Positions 49,631 through 58,519 of a DNA stretch of 64,000 nt are shown here, piece by piece. Source of the DNA: Denitrificimonas halotolerans. GTDB taxonomy: Bacteria > Pseudomonadota > Gammaproteobacteria > Pseudomonadales > Pseudomonadaceae. Numbering within the stretch: position 1 is the first letter of the stretch; the number at the start of each line of letters is the position of its first letter. The notes beneath the pieces are model-generated. The model did not search any database and was not told the origin of the DNA. It saw only the letters and a program-made list of their open reading frames with translations. The DNA is taken from contig NZ_JAXIVU010000004.1 in the NCBI RefSeq assembly GCF_034259425.1, positions 114,339 to 178,338 on the forward strand, read 5' to 3'. A program made the position numbers and the translations under genes.

Positions 49631-50376
49631 TGAAATTAAAAAAACGTATTTTATTGGGTGTCAATATTGATCACATCGCAACTGTGCGTGAGGCGCGCGG
49701 CACGTCTTACCCCGATCCGGTTAAAGCAGCATTAGACGCAGAGCAAGCCGGTGCCGATGGTATTACAGTGCATTTACGTGAAGACCGTCGTCACATTCAA
49801 GACCGTGACATCCGAGTTTTACGTGAAGTAATGCGTACACCTATGAATTTTGAAATGGGTGTTACTGAAGAAATGCTGAGCATGGCTGAAGAAATTCGTC
49901 CTGAAAATGTTTGCTTAGTTCCTGAAACTCGTGAAGAGTTAACCACTGAAGGGGGGCTTGACGTAGTCGCTCAAGAAGCACGCTTAGCTGCAGCGATTGA
50001 ACGTTTGCAAAATGTTGGATGTGAAGTCTCTATTTTCCTAGATGCTGATGAGCAGCAAATTTTAGCCGCTAAGCGCGTTGGTGCAACGACCATTGAGTTG
50101 CATACAGGTCATTATTCGGAATCTATAACGCCGGAAGATCAGGAGCATCAATTGCGATTGATTCGCCAAGCTGCTGAATTTGCTTTAAAGCAAGGTCTAA
50201 CAGTGAATGCCGGACACGGATTGCACTATCATAATGTTGAACCTATTGCTGCCATACCTGGTATCAATGAGCTTAATATTGGTCATGCAATTATTGCTCA
50301 CGCACTCTTTGTTGGTTTCTCTTCAGCGGTTCGAGAAATGAAAGAAATCATTACTAGAGCAGCCTTACGCTCGTAA
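49630..50376 (+). CDS. pdxJ: Pyridoxine 5'-phosphate synthase
   Basis: Last step of DXP-dependent vitamin B6 synthesis. The 248-residue TIM-barrel enzyme carries LGVNIDHIATVREARG (catalytic His), GADGITVHLREDRRHI, ELHTGHYSE and NAGHGLHYHNV, all PdxJ signatures. It closes the lepA-pdxJ run and is followed by a hairpin terminator. Confidence 0.97.
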   Translation: MKLKKRILLGVNIDHIATVREARGTSYPDPVKAALDAEQAGADGITVHLREDRRHIQDRDIRVLREVMRTPMNFEMGVTEEMLSMAEEIRPENVCLVPETREELTTEGGLDVVAQEARLAAAIERLQNVGCEVSIFLDADEQQILAAKRVGATTIELHTGHYSESITPEDQEHQLRLIRQAAEFALKQGLTVNAGHGLHYHNVEPIAAIPGINELNIGHAIIAHALFVGFSSAVREMKEIITRAALRS

Positions 50377-50388
50377 AACCAGATGTAT

Positions 50389-50425
50389 CGCTGATTACAG
50401 CATACAGGTTTAGCTGTAATCAGCG
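50389..50425 (+). terminator. Terminator of the rnc-pdxJ run
   Basis: A 13-bp perfect stem (cgctgattacagc 50389-50401, gctgtaatcagcg 50413-50425) with an 11-nt loop is followed by ttgttgctt. It lies 12 bp after pdxJ. Confidence 0.75.
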
Positions 50426-50620
50426 TTGTTGCTTATCATTTACTCGATTTGAAGATAGTAAACAACAATACTCTTAGTTGTTCTTGTCTTTAACTATTCC
50501 TTTTTATCTTCTGTTGGCCATGAGTCTAATCAGTAATCTATTGATTCGGCTCTTAATCTGTATTTTCCTTAAGTACTCCTAAAGCTACTCAAAGCCAATG
50601 TCTTTATGTTTTATAAAACC

Positions 50621-50661
50621 TAAAGACAAAAAAAAGCCCTTGAGATTTCTCAAGGGCTTTT
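50621..50661 (-). terminator. Terminator of minus-strand tRNA-Ser
   Basis: A 13-bp stem (50632-50644 with 50649-50661; core agcccttgag) and a 4-nt loop are followed on the minus strand by eight T. It lies 5 bp after the tRNA CCA end. Confidence 0.9.
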
Positions 50662-50666
50662 AAATA

Positions 50667-50754
50667 TGGCGGAGGAGGTGAGATTCGAACTCACGGATAG
50701 TCGCCCATCGACGGTTTTCAAGACCGTTGCCTTCAGCCACTCGGCCACTCCTCC
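50667..50754 (-). tRNA. tRNA-Ser(UGA), second copy
   Basis: An 88-nt class II tRNA with encoded CCA and anticodon TGA. It is identical base for base to the copy at 26833-26920 but lies on the opposite strand, 23.7 kb away. The flanks differ. It lies upstream of yccA, a position where a tRNA-Ser gene is also found in Pseudomonas, so this copy may be the ancestral one. Confidence 0.97.
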
Positions 50755-50769
50755 GTAACAACGGGGGCT

Positions 50770-50797
50770 ATAATAGCGGATAAATATTTTGTGTCAA
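50770..50797 (-). promoter_or_regulatory. Sigma-70 promoter of tRNA-Ser (minus strand)
   Basis: On the minus strand TTGACA (50792-50797), a 16-bp spacer and TATTAT (50770-50775) form a near-consensus promoter 16 bp before the tRNA 5' end. A GC-rich GCCCCCG stretch follows the -10, as in stringently controlled stable-RNA promoters. Confidence 0.8.
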
Positions 50798-50826
50798 ATG
50801 TTTTTTCGCATAAAGAATAAGATTAT

Positions 50827-50835
50827 TGCTATGAT
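50827..50835 (+). promoter_or_regulatory. Extended -10 promoter of yccA
   Basis: TGCTATGAT is an extended -10 element 33 bp before the yccA ATG. The region is shared back-to-back with the tRNA-Ser promoter. GGAG lies 8 nt before the ATG. Confidence 0.55.
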
Positions 50836-50867
50836 GGCTAACAGAACACTTATATTGGAGTTTAACG

Positions 50868-51539
50868 ATGCGTGAACCACAGAACTATCAGTTCGAACAA
50901 AGCACTAGAGCAGTGCGAACGGAAGTCAATTCCGTTTTACGTAACACTTACGGTCTACTGGCGTTAACATTAGCCTTTAGTGGTCTCGTAGCTTATTTTT
51001 CTCAGCAAATGAATATGCCACACCCTGGCATTATGTTGACCTTAATCGGTTTTTACGGTTTGTTTTTCTTAACTATGAAGCTACGTAACTCTGCTTGGGG
51101 CTTACTCACTACTTTTGCATTAACGGGTTTTATGGGCTACACCTTAGGGCCTATCTTAAATGCTTATATGGGTATGGCCAACGGCGCGAGTGTCATTGCT
51201 TCAGCTTTTGCTATGACAGCTTTTGTTTTTACTGGCTTATCTGCTTTTGTCTTGATCAGTCGTAAAGATATGAGCTTTCTCAGTAGTTTTATTACTGTAG
51301 GTTTTTTTGTTTTACTGGCTGCTATGGTTGCTGGTTTTGTTTTTGAAATCTCAGGTTTGCAATTAGCTATCAGTGCGGGATTTGTCCTATTCTCATCAGC
51401 TGCTATTTTGTATCAAACTAGCGCCATTATTCATGGTGGAGAACGTAACTACATCATGGCAACCATCAGCTTATATGTTTCTATCTATAACCTCTTTTTA
51501 AGCCTATTGAGCATTCTTGGTTTTGCTAGCAACGATTAG
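50868..51539 (+). CDS. yccA: Bax inhibitor-1/YccA family membrane protein
   Basis: The 223-residue inner-membrane protein has seven hydrophobic helices from about residue 28 onward, and the BI-1 signatures (TYGLLALTLAFSGLVAYFS, TGLSAFVLISRKDMSFL and YNLFLSLLSILGF at the C-terminus). E. coli YccA is a substrate and modulator of FtsH. It stands alone between its own promoter and a terminator. Confidence 0.93.
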   Translation: MREPQNYQFEQSTRAVRTEVNSVLRNTYGLLALTLAFSGLVAYFSQQMNMPHPGIMLTLIGFYGLFFLTMKLRNSAWGLLTTFALTGFMGYTLGPILNAYMGMANGASVIASAFAMTAFVFTGLSAFVLISRKDMSFLSSFITVGFFVLLAAMVAGFVFEISGLQLAISAGFVLFSSAAILYQTSAIIHGGERNYIMATISLYVSIYNLFLSLLSILGFASND

Positions 51540-51563
51540 TAAGTTCACAGGATAGCGTGTAGT

Positions 51564-51596
51564 AAAAAGCCCTATTGGTTTACAATAGGGCTTTTT
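51564..51596 (+). terminator. Terminator of yccA
   Basis: A 13-bp stem (aaaaagccctatt 51564-51576, aatagggcttttt 51584-51596) with a 7-nt loop and a T tract. Confidence 0.9.
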
Positions 51597-51681
51597 ATTT
51601 GCAAGGCTGTGTTCTCGCCATGGAACTCAGCTTGTTAAGGCATGCTTCAACACATGCGTATTTATTTCACAAGGATAAGTC

Positions 51682-52518
51682 ATGATTACTAAATGTTTGT
51701 TTCCTGCCGCAGGTTACGGCACCCGTTTTTTACCGGCAACCAAAGCTATGCCTAAAGAAATGCTGCCCATCGTTAACAAGCCATTAATTCAATATGGTGT
51801 AGAAGAGGCTCTAGAGGCAGGTCTAAAAGAAATCGCAGTAGTGACCGGACGTAACAAACGTGCCATTGAAGACCATTTTGATATCAGCTTTGAAATGGAA
51901 CAGCAGATTTTAGGTACCGATAAAGAGGAATACCTTAAAGGTGTACGTCGTTTAATTGACAACTGTACTTTCTCGTATACACGTCAAATTCAAATGAAAG
52001 GGTTAGGGCACGCTATTCTGACAGGTCGTACTTTAATCGGTGATGAGCCTTTTGCAGTAGTTTTAGCCGATGATTTGTGCATTAACACTGAAGGTGATGG
52101 CGTTTTGCAACAAATGATTAAACTATATAAGCAATTCCGTTGTTCTATTGTTGCTATTCAAGAAGTTCCTGATGAAGATACAGCTAAATATGGTGTAATT
52201 GCTGGAGAACGAATCAGTGATGATATTTATCGAGTGACCTCGATGGTAGAAAAACCACAACCTGAAGATGCGCCTTCGAATATGGCCATTATTGGTCGCT
52301 ATATTTTAACTCCTGATATTTTTGATCTCATTGCTGAAACTGAGCCAGGCAAGGGCGGTGAGATCCAAATTACTGATGCTTTAATGAAGCAAGCTCAAAG
52401 TGGTTGTGTGTTAGCCTATAAATTCAAAGGTAAGCGCTTCGATTGCGGCAGTGTCGAAGGTTATATTGAAGCAACTAATTTTTGCTATGAAAATCTTTAT
52501 AAAACAGATTCTGAATAA
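51682..52518 (+). CDS. galU: UTP-glucose-1-phosphate uridylyltransferase
   Basis: Makes UDP-glucose for LPS, exopolysaccharide and osmoprotectant synthesis. The 278-residue nucleotidyltransferase has KCLFPAAGYGTRFLPATKAMPKEMLPI, VVLADDLC, VEKP and the C-terminal RFDCGSVEGYIEAT. An AAGGATAAG Shine-Dalgarno precedes the ATG. It is followed 56 bp later by gor; the two genes are also close neighbours in Pseudomonas. Confidence 0.96.
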   Translation: MITKCLFPAAGYGTRFLPATKAMPKEMLPIVNKPLIQYGVEEALEAGLKEIAVVTGRNKRAIEDHFDISFEMEQQILGTDKEEYLKGVRRLIDNCTFSYTRQIQMKGLGHAILTGRTLIGDEPFAVVLADDLCINTEGDGVLQQMIKLYKQFRCSIVAIQEVPDEDTAKYGVIAGERISDDIYRVTSMVEKPQPEDAPSNMAIIGRYILTPDIFDLIAETEPGKGGEIQITDALMKQAQSGCVLAYKFKGKRFDCGSVEGYIEATNFCYENLYKTDSE

Positions 52519-52574
52519 GATAAAGCTATAATCATTTTATGTTGTGTTGAGCCATCTGAACTGGAGTGTAATGT

Positions 52575-53933
52575 ATGTCCTATGATTTTGATTTGTTTGT
52601 CATTGGTGCGGGTTCAGGTGGAGTTCGTGCATCCCGTTTTGCAGCGTCTTATGGTGCTCGAGTAGCGGTTGCAGAAAGCCGTTACTTGGGCGGCACCTGT
52701 GTTAACGTTGGCTGCGTGCCTAAAAAACTCATGGTGTATGCAGCACACTACCAAGATGAGTTTGCTTTAAGTCGTAGCTTTGGTTGGAGTGTTGAGCAAA
52801 AAGGTTTTAACTGGAACACTTTAATCAGTAACAAAAACACTGAAATTGAGCGCTTAAATGAAATTTATAAAAAATTACTGATAAATAGTGGGGTAACGTT
52901 AATTAATGGCCACGCTAAAATTGTTGATACCCATACCGTTGAAGTAGAAGGCAAACAATATACAGCTGAGCACATTCTTATTGCTGTAGGAGGGTGGCCG
53001 CAAATTCCAGATATTCCTGGTCGTGAATACGCAACAGATTCAAACCAGGTGTTTTTCTTAAAAGAGCAACCTAAGCGTGTCTTAATTATTGGTGGGGGCT
53101 ATATTGCTGTTGAGTTCGCCTCGGTATTCCATGGCTTAGGTTCTGAGACACAGCTAGCCTATCGTGGAGATTTGTTTTTACGTGGTTTCGATACTGATGT
53201 CCGTGAACATGTACATCAAGAATTGCTGAAAAAAGGCATGACACTTCGCTTTAACTGTGATGTACAACGTATTGATAAGCAAGATGATAATAGCTTGTTA
53301 ATCACTTTCAAAGATGGTCAAACGAGTGAAGTAGATTGTGTTTTTTATGCAACAGGCAGGCGCCCAATGCTTGATAATTTAGGATTGGAAAATGTCAAGG
53401 TGAAACTGGATAATCGTGGCTATATTGAAGTGGATGATCAGTACCAAACTTCTGAAAGAAGTGTTTTAGCGATAGGTGATGTAACAGGCGGAATCCAACT
53501 AACACCTGTTGCTTTAGCAGAGGGAATGGCGGTAGCACGTCGTTTATTCCGTAAGGAAGAGTATAAACCAGTTAATTACGATCTGATTCCAACAGCAGTG
53601 TTCTGTATTCCAAACATCTCTACAGTAGGGCTCAGTGAAGAAGATGCTAAAGCTGAAGGTTATGATGTTGATGTTTATAAGAGCAGCTTTAGACCAATGA
53701 AGTTGAGCTTATCCGATCAACAAGAACGCATTTTTATGAAACTGGTTGTAGATAAAGCGACGGATCGAGTATTGGGTTGTCATATGGTTGGACCGGATGC
53801 GGGAGAGCTCATTCAAGGATTAGCCGTAGCTTTAAAAGCCGGAGCCACTAAGCAAGTCTTTGACGAAACCATTGGTATTCACCCAAGTGCAGCTGAGGAA
53901 TTTGTCACTATGCGCACACCAAGCACGGACTAG
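52575..53933 (+). CDS. gor: Glutathione reductase
   Basis: FAD/NADPH disulfide reductase that regenerates GSH. The 452 residues hold the FAD motif VIGAGSGGVRASR, redox pair Cys42/Cys47 in GGTCVNVGCVPKK, the NADPH-binding GGGYIAVEFA, and the dimerisation domain with HPSAAEEFVTMRTP (catalytic His-Glu). The CVNVGCVPKK loop and the lack of mercuric or lipoamide features support glutathione as substrate. Confidence 0.95.
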   Translation: MSYDFDLFVIGAGSGGVRASRFAASYGARVAVAESRYLGGTCVNVGCVPKKLMVYAAHYQDEFALSRSFGWSVEQKGFNWNTLISNKNTEIERLNEIYKKLLINSGVTLINGHAKIVDTHTVEVEGKQYTAEHILIAVGGWPQIPDIPGREYATDSNQVFFLKEQPKRVLIIGGGYIAVEFASVFHGLGSETQLAYRGDLFLRGFDTDVREHVHQELLKKGMTLRFNCDVQRIDKQDDNSLLITFKDGQTSEVDCVFYATGRRPMLDNLGLENVKVKLDNRGYIEVDDQYQTSERSVLAIGDVTGGIQLTPVALAEGMAVARRLFRKEEYKPVNYDLIPTAVFCIPNISTVGLSEEDAKAEGYDVDVYKSSFRPMKLSLSDQQERIFMKLVVDKATDRVLGCHMVGPDAGELIQGLAVALKAGATKQVFDETIGIHPSAAEEFVTMRTPSTD

Positions 53934-53950
53934 CTCTTATAGCTAAGAGC

Positions 53951-53985
53951 AATAAAAACGGCGAAGAATATGCGCCGTTTTTATT
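53951..53985 (+). terminator. Terminator of galU-gor
   Basis: A 13-bp perfect stem (aataaaaacggcg 53951-53963, cgccgtttttatt 53973-53985) with a 9-nt loop. Its A/T arms give U tracts in both directions. Confidence 0.88.
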
Positions 53986-54024
53986 TGTCACCCGTTAAAG
54001 CATTGATTATAGAGCGGTAGAAAC

Positions 54025-54055
54025 TAGTGAATCATGCGCTCAGCATGATTCACTA
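54025..54055 (-). terminator. Hairpin at the end of the copper chaperone gene
   Basis: A 13-bp stem (54025-54037 with 54043-54055) and a 5-nt loop contain the stop codon of the minus-strand gene. The downstream U content is low, so its strength is uncertain. Confidence 0.5.
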
Positions 54056-54583
54056 ATTCACTATATGTTTTTCATGTTGCTCAGCTGATGTTCCAGCGGC
54101 GCTGCTTTTAATACTGACAATCAGTTCAATTTCACCAGCGTGTTCAAATTCTAAAGTGAGTGGCAATTGCTCGCCAGCTACTAAGGGTTGTTTTAAATCA
54201 ATCAACATAATGTGATAACCACCTGGAACCAAAATTAATTGAGTATTGGCAGGCACCTCGATGTTATCAACTTTAACCATACGCATTATATTGTCTTGAT
54301 GAATGTGAGCATGCAACTCAGTGACAGCAGCTATGGGGCTGTAAGCACGGATGAGACGGTCGGCTTGATCAGTAGGGTTACTGATGGTTAGGAAAGCCGC
54401 GCCAACAGCTGCGGTAGGTGGAAGCTCTCGTGACCATGCTGCGTCGACATGCAAGGCAGTGTATTGTTGGGCCTGATTTTTTTTCTCATTACGAGCATGT
54501 TCAGTGTGGTCAGTAGCATAAGTAGGTATAGTAGCAGCAAAAGTTAAAGCAAATATACTGAAAGCTAGGGCAGTTAAACGCAT
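54053..54583 (-). CDS. Periplasmic copper chaperone PCu(A)C
   Basis: The 176-residue protein has a signal peptide (to about 23, PTYATD), a His-rich linker, and the PCu(A)C beta fold. The copper-binding HxnMx(21-22)HxM pattern appears as ELHAHIHQDNIMRM ... GGYHIML. Such proteins deliver Cu(I) to the CuA site of cytochrome c oxidase. No sco or senC gene is adjacent here. A His-containing C-terminal tail (EQHEKH) may add metal affinity. Confidence 0.9.
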   Translation of the reverse strand: MRLTALAFSIFALTFAATIPTYATDHTEHARNEKKNQAQQYTALHVDAAWSRELPPTAAVGAAFLTISNPTDQADRLIRAYSPIAAVTELHAHIHQDNIMRMVKVDNIEVPANTQLILVPGGYHIMLIDLKQPLVAGEQLPLTLEFEHAGEIELIVSIKSSAAGTSAEQHEKHIVN

Positions 54584-54770
54584 CTTAATCCTCGAGTCAT
54601 TACAAAACAGGTCGTCTTAGGATTGAATTTAACATGCTGATATGATGCTTGGCATGTGGCAAAGTGCAGCACTATTGGAGTTGATGACTATTATTGATAC
54701 ATCCTATTTAACATAATATTGATTATAGCATATATGAAAACTCTTAGAAAATTGGAAATTAACTATTTTT

Positions 54771-55526
54771 TTATGTGTTTTCTATGTTCGAACTCTGTAG
54801 GTCTTGAAAGTCTGTAGTCAAATTGCTCTCCATGCTCTCAAGCTCATCTAGAAGCGTTCCAAAGCTTATTCGTGATGCATTGTCTGTATCTTGCTTGAAT
54901 TCGGCGCTGGCTGCGCCCTGTGGCTCTTCTGCTGCCCAGATTTGTACTTTCGGTTGTTCCGTTTTTTGCATGTGTTCTGCTTTCATAGTTTGAAGTTGAC
55001 TTAAATTCGGTAACTCATCCAGTCCGCGCAAATTAAAATAGTCTAAGAAAGCTTTAGTAGTTGCTAACATAGCCGGCTTACCCGGTACGTCTTTATAGCC
55101 AACGACACGTATCCATTCACGCTCTTGCAAAGTTTTAATAATATTAGAGCTGACCGCAACACCACGCACATCTTCGATTTCACCACGTGTAATTGGCTGT
55201 CGATATGCAATCAAAGCTAATGTTTCCAACATTGCCCTTGAATAACGCTGAGGCCGCTCTTCCCATAAACGACTTACCCACACTGCATACTGATCGCGTA
55301 CTTGCAGTCGATACCCTGAAGCGACTTCAATTAACTGATATGAGCGCCCTTGAATATCACAATCTAATTGCTTTAAAGCAGCCTTAATCTGGCGGCTACT
55401 AGGACGCCTATCTTCATCAAATAATCCAATGATTTGCTCAACACTTAAAGCCTTGCTAGCCGCTAACAACAAGGCTTCTAGCACAAGAGCAAGCTTACTA
55501 GGCTGATTAAAATCAAGACTATCCAT
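54771..55526 (-). CDS. scpB: Segregation and condensation protein ScpB
   Basis: Winged-helix kite subunit of the SMC-ScpAB condensin-like complex. The 251-residue protein has two winged-helix domains in about 10-175 (EALLLAASKALSVEQI, ALIAYRQPITRGEIEDVRGV, GRKDVPGKP-like VGYKDVPGKPAMLATT). An acidic, poorly conserved tail of about 70 residues follows. It overlaps scpA by 8 bp. Confidence 0.94.
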   Translation of the reverse strand: MDSLDFNQPSKLALVLEALLLAASKALSVEQIIGLFDEDRRPSSRQIKAALKQLDCDIQGRSYQLIEVASGYRLQVRDQYAVWVSRLWEERPQRYSRAMLETLALIAYRQPITRGEIEDVRGVAVSSNIIKTLQEREWIRVVGYKDVPGKPAMLATTKAFLDYFNLRGLDELPNLSQLQTMKAEHMQKTEQPKVQIWAAEEPQGAASAEFKQDTDNASRISFGTLLDELESMESNLTTDFQDLQSSNIENT

Positions 55527-56352
55527 GACTGCGTGCCCTCACATGAATATCGCTATAAGCGTCAATTTGAACGAGATCAATTAAAGACTCTTTAACCAAT
55601 TCTAAAATAGCCATAAAGGTTACAATAACCCCTAGTCGCCCTTCTTCTATGGTAAATAAGCGCTCAAAAGGTACAAAATGACCTTCACTTAAAACCTCTA
55701 ATATGAGACTCATACGCTCTCGAGTCGAAAGTGTTTCACGGATAATTTGGTGACTTTCAAAAAGATCTGCACGGCGCATGATCTCAGTCATTGCTAACAG
55801 AACCTCTTCTAATGCGACATCAGCTAGTAACCGGCGCTGTTTTATCTCAGGAGCAGCTGCTGTTGCTAGAAAGGTATCGCGCCCTAAGCGTGGTATTTCA
55901 TTTAAGCTTTCTGCTGCCGCTTTTATACGTTCATAATCCTGCAAGCGACGTATCAGTTCCGCACGCGGATCCTCTTCTTCGTTAACATGACTGTGTTTGG
56001 AGCGTGGTAGCAACATATGTGATTTGATTTCAGCCAGCATAGCCGCCATAACCAAATACTCAGCTGCCAACTCTAAACGTACAGCTTTCATCAGCTCCAC
56101 ATACCCCATATATTGATGGGTGATGTCAGCAACTTGAATGTCTAAGATATCAATATTTTCTTTACGAATTAAATACAAAAGTAAATCAAGAGGCCCCTCA
56201 AAGGCTTCTAAGATTACTTCCAGCGCATCCGGTGGGATATATAAATCCATCGGTAATGTGGTGTATTTTTCACCGTACACTAAGGCTAGCGGTAGTTGTT
56301 CAGCTTTAGACTGAGCAGCTTCCGCTTTGACTGTTTGGTTTGCTTGAGTCAT
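55519..56352 (-). CDS. scpA: Segregation and condensation protein ScpA
   Basis: Kleisin subunit that bridges SMC heads. The 277-residue protein has the N-terminal FEGPLDLLLYLIRKENIDILDIQVADIT block, AAEYLVMAAMLAEIKSHMLLP, and the C-terminal winged helix (TFMAILELVKESLIDLVQ). It lies in one minus-strand set with scpB downstream and the yciO-like gene upstream (15 bp gap), the gene order of pseudomonads. Confidence 0.94.
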   Translation of the reverse strand: MTQANQTVKAEAAQSKAEQLPLALVYGEKYTTLPMDLYIPPDALEVILEAFEGPLDLLLYLIRKENIDILDIQVADITHQYMGYVELMKAVRLELAAEYLVMAAMLAEIKSHMLLPRSKHSHVNEEEDPRAELIRRLQDYERIKAAAESLNEIPRLGRDTFLATAAAPEIKQRRLLADVALEEVLLAMTEIMRRADLFESHQIIRETLSTRERMSLILEVLSEGHFVPFERLFTIEEGRLGVIVTFMAILELVKESLIDLVQIDAYSDIHVRARSHG

Positions 56353-56367
56353 GCCTTACTCAATAAA

Positions 56368-56997
56368 CTATTGCGCACGAAAAGGCTCTGGATCACCACA
56401 ACCTTCACGGATTATTTCGGGTTGATCATTGACAAAACTAACCACAGTAGACGCTTCAATACCGCCATAACCACCATCAATGATCAGATCCACGTGTTGC
56501 TCAAGTAAATCACGAATTTCATAAGGATCGCTAAGTGGTTCACTGGCATCCGGCATCATCAAAGTTACACTCAGCATTGCCTCTCCTAACTCAGCCAGCA
56601 ATGCTTGAGCTATTGGATGACTGGGTACACGCAAACCAATGGTACGACGTTTAGGGTGCATGACCATGCGTGGCACTTCTCGAGTTGCATCCAAAATAAA
56701 AGTGTAAGGGCCTGGTGTATAGGCCTTTAGCAAGCGAAAAGCTGTTGAGTTAACTTTTGCGAAAACGCCTAGGTCTGATAAATCACGGCACATTAAAGTG
56801 AAATTATGCTTATCATCTAAGCGGCGAATGCGGCGAATACGATCTAGAGCTGCTTTATCCCCTAAGCGGCAACCTAAGGCATAAGATGAATCAGTTGGAT
56901 AAATAACCACTCCGCCCTTACGAATTACGTCAACGGCTTGTTTGACTAAACGATCTTGCGGGTTTTCTGCATGAATTTGAAAAAACTTCATCGTCAT
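56368..56997 (-). CDS. yciO: YciO family (Sua5/YrdC superfamily) protein
   Basis: The 209-residue protein has the YrdC-like fold: GGVVIYPTDSSYALGC, DKHNFTLMCRDLSDLG, PGPYTFILDATREVP and TIGLRVPSHPIAQALL. The YPTDSSYALGC and KRRTIGLRVPSHP details fit YciO rather than TsaC, which makes the tRNA t6A precursor. Its exact role is not established. It starts 18 bp after rnm and continues into scpA. Confidence 0.9.
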   Translation of the reverse strand: MTMKFFQIHAENPQDRLVKQAVDVIRKGGVVIYPTDSSYALGCRLGDKAALDRIRRIRRLDDKHNFTLMCRDLSDLGVFAKVNSTAFRLLKAYTPGPYTFILDATREVPRMVMHPKRRTIGLRVPSHPIAQALLAELGEAMLSVTLMMPDASEPLSDPYEIRDLLEQHVDLIIDGGYGGIEASTVVSFVNDQPEIIREGCGDPEPFRAQ

Positions 56998-57015
56998 ATC
57001 CTCATAGCTAACTAA

Positions 57016-57864
57016 TTAAATCTGTGCTGGTACGAACAAATGGGGTAAATCTTCGGGTACTGCACGATAACGCCCCAGCTCAGACCATTTTTGTGGTAAG
57101 TGAAAATCACTGCCTGCAGTGACTTTTAAATTAAACTCACGGGCAAGAATTGAAAGCGTGCCGACTTGTTCAGCAAGCTGCATACCGTTAACCACTTCTA
57201 AAGCATGGCCCCCAGCATCAACAAAATCCTTGAGTAAACATCGACGTTTGGTGCGAGTAAATTTGTAATGATATAAATGAGCTAGGCTGATAACAGCTCC
57301 CGCATTAACTAAGGTCGCCATAGTCTCTGCCAATGAAGGCCAGTGCAACTTCACATCCCCAATTTTGCCTGCCCCTAACCATTTGTTAAAAGCATCACTA
57401 TGATCACGTACATGCCCTGCTTTAACGAGATACTGGGCAAAGTGTGGTCGAGCCGGTGCATTAGAACTATCCCCGAGCTCAGCTTGCACAGCTTGCGCTC
57501 CGGCAAGAGTATTCGGCATACCCTTAGCTGCTAAGCGTTTGGCGATTTCTTTAGCGCGTAACCATCGACCTTTGTGCAATGACTCGGTTGCTTCAACAAT
57601 ATAGGGGTCATCAAGAGCAAAGTCATAGCCTAAAATATGGATCGTTGCCCCTCCCCAAATGCAAGACAACTCGATACCATTAATGAGCTTTATGCCGACT
57701 TCGTTTGCCGCCTCTTGTGCAGCGGGTAAACCTTCAATGGTGTCATGGTCTGTTAAAGCTAAAATCTTAACCCCTTGCTGATGGGCGCGTAGTACTAATT
57801 CACGAGGTGTAAGCACCCCGTCGGATGCTGTACTGTGGCAATGTAGATCTATATCCATTTTCAA
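57016..57864 (-). CDS. rnm: PHP-domain phosphoesterase RNase AM (YciV/TrpH type)
   Basis: The 282-residue PHP protein has metal-binding motifs DLHCHSTASDG, LTDHDTIEG, ISLAHLYHY and TAGSDFHLP. E. coli members act as 3',5'-nucleotide phosphatase and 5'-3' exoribonuclease that matures 5S and other rRNA 5' ends. It is divergent from yciB with a short 60-bp promoter region, and it heads the yciO-scpA-scpB set. Confidence 0.9.
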   Translation of the reverse strand: MKMDIDLHCHSTASDGVLTPRELVLRAHQQGVKILALTDHDTIEGLPAAQEAANEVGIKLINGIELSCIWGGATIHILGYDFALDDPYIVEATESLHKGRWLRAKEIAKRLAAKGMPNTLAGAQAVQAELGDSSNAPARPHFAQYLVKAGHVRDHSDAFNKWLGAGKIGDVKLHWPSLAETMATLVNAGAVISLAHLYHYKFTRTKRRCLLKDFVDAGGHALEVVNGMQLAEQVGTLSILAREFNLKVTAGSDFHLPQKWSELGRYRAVPEDLPHLFVPAQI

Positions 57865-57924
57865 TGCTTACGCTTGCTGTAGTCTTTGCTATTATGCCGT
57901 TTCCTTTCTGTTATGGCGCGTACT

Positions 57925-58515
57925 GTGAAACAATTCATTGATTTTATCCCTCTTATCTTGTTTTTCATTGTCTTTAAGCTCGAACCTCGAGATGTTGAGC
58001 TGGTTGGGCAGGTCTTTCCTGTGGGAGGCATCTTTAGTGCAACCGCAGTTTTAATCTTGAGCTCACTCGTGGTATATGGCACCCTATTTGCGTTACAACG
58101 CCGCTTAGAAAAAGGACAATGGCTCACTTTAATTGGGTGTTTGTTTTTTGGTGGTTTAACCTTAGCTTTCCACAGTGAAACCTTCTTAAAGTGGAAAGCA
58201 CCTGTAGTAAACTGGTTGTTTGCTTTAGGCTTTGCAGGGAGCCACTTTATTGGTCAGCAACCTTTAATTAAGCGCATTATGGGGCATGCACTTAGCTTAC
58301 CCGATTCTATATGGAGAAGGCTGAATATTGCGTGGGTGCTGTTCTTTATCTTCTCTGGTGCGGCGAATCTCTTCGTAGCTTTTACTTTCCATGATATTTG
58401 GGTCGACTTCAAAGTGTTCGGTAGCTTGACAATGACTGTGCTGTTTTTAATTGGTCAAGGTGTCTACTTAACACGACATATGCAAGATCTACCCTCAGAC
58501 TCCCATAAGGACTAA
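57925..58515 (+). CDS. yciB: Inner membrane-spanning protein YciB (septation protein A)
   Basis: The 196-residue protein has five transmembrane helices and the YciB start KQFIDFIPLILFFIVFKLE. The GTG at 57925 is chosen because family members begin at this KQF; an ATG at 57913 would add four residues. Motifs KPTVLNWLF-like APVVNWLFALGFAGSH and RRLNIAWVLFF are visible. It is implicated in envelope and septum upkeep, and is followed 4 bp later by yciI, the usual order. Confidence 0.92.
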   Translation: MKQFIDFIPLILFFIVFKLEPRDVELVGQVFPVGGIFSATAVLILSSLVVYGTLFALQRRLEKGQWLTLIGCLFFGGLTLAFHSETFLKWKAPVVNWLFALGFAGSHFIGQQPLIKRIMGHALSLPDSIWRRLNIAWVLFFIFSGAANLFVAFTFHDIWVDFKVFGSLTMTVLFLIGQGVYLTRHMQDLPSDSHKD

Positions 58516-58519
58516 TACT

